A DNA stretch of 15,061 bases from CAYQCE01 sp964415885 (lineage in GTDB: Bacteria > Zixibacteria > MSB-5A5 > JAABVY01 > JAHJOQ01), in contig CAYQCE010000068.1 of assembly GCA_964415885.1 (NCBI GenBank), positions 1 to 15,061 on the forward strand. The letters run 5' to 3'. The notes beneath the pieces were generated by a model. The model saw only the letters and a list, made by a program, of their open reading frames with translations, made no database searches and had not been told where the DNA came from. Made by a program: the position numbers and the translations under genes. Shown here one piece after another: positions 14,943 through 15,061 of this stretch (the stretch's first letter is position 1; every line of letters begins with the position of its first letter).

Positions 14943-15061
14943 AGCTTTTCCAGCCATACTGACTTTTTCAACAGGCCCCTGCGCGGGGGTGACAGGAGGG
15001 GGCGGGGGCCCGCCTGCTATGATGAAAGTCAATCAGATTTTGGCAAAGACTGATCCTTGGT

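Larger units (their letters stand above)
14465..14981. mobile_element. Putative MITE-like element with 17-bp terminal inverted repeats
   Basis: CAGGGGCTTGTTGAAAA (14465-14481) and its inverted partner TTTTCAACAGGCCCCTG (14965-14981) match at 16 of 17 positions and bound 517 bp with no plausible coding frame. A third copy of the left end, GGGCTTGTTGAAAAA, lies inside at 14805-14819, so a shorter 174-bp element (14805-14978) may be the basic unit. GGGCTTGTTGAAAAA-type ends resemble transposase-recognised ends, but no transposase and no clear target-site duplication are seen. The outer pair could therefore be two elements of one family landing close together. Confidence 0.55.

Overview
The window looks like a chromosomal segment of an uncultivated, didermic, at least partly anaerobic bacterium. 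The best lineage clue is the C-terminal dockerin-like pair of the M6 protease at 10308-12896. It ends in an ISYVYLDGDPP / VNYVFRGGPEP pattern typical of candidate phylum Zixibacteria and neighbouring FCB-group genomes. That assignment is inference. A flavodiiron O2/NO reductase, many Sec-exported proteins and one lipoprotein fit it. GC content is moderate and coding is dense until 14.45 kb.

Layout. 1-847 (minus) is a secreted protein with two PDZ domains, cut by the window edge. 1081-2001 (minus) is a two-gene unit, an OsmC-like thiol protein followed after 6 nt by a DUF488 protein, with a good sigma70-type promoter and an unusually long leader containing inverted repeats. From a divergent promoter, 2374-5390 (plus) carries two adjacent exported M16 peptidases: the first keeps the zinc motif HFLEH, the second has lost it but keeps the glycine-rich loop. 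A clear hairpin terminator ends this unit. 5560-6405 (plus) is a predicted lipoprotein with two cysteine-motif modules. 6647-10222 (plus) is a 1191-residue exported M16C (presequence-protease-like) peptidase with an intact HTCEH zinc site. A strong stem-loop separates it from the convergent 10308-12896 gene, an InhA-type M6 metalloprotease with a dockerin-like tail. 13265-14452 (plus) is a flavodiiron protein. 14453-15061 has no gene and is a mosaic of repeats: a terminal-inverted-repeat element, a 117-bp tandem duplication, and a nested hairpin element.

How it fits together. Four of the nine genes encode exported metallopeptidases (three M16, one M6). This suggests a stretch devoted to extracytoplasmic protein and peptide breakdown: the M6 enzyme would cut proteins outside the cell or at its surface, while the closed-chamber M16 enzymes would finish peptides in the periplasm. 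The OsmC/DUF488 pair and the flavodiiron protein are better read as redox or oxidative-stress functions. No phage, CRISPR, tRNA or rRNA sequence was seen. I found no clearly new multi-gene system. The most unusual items are the exported M16 trio, the two-module lipoprotein, the structured leader of the OsmC unit and the repeat mosaic at the right end.
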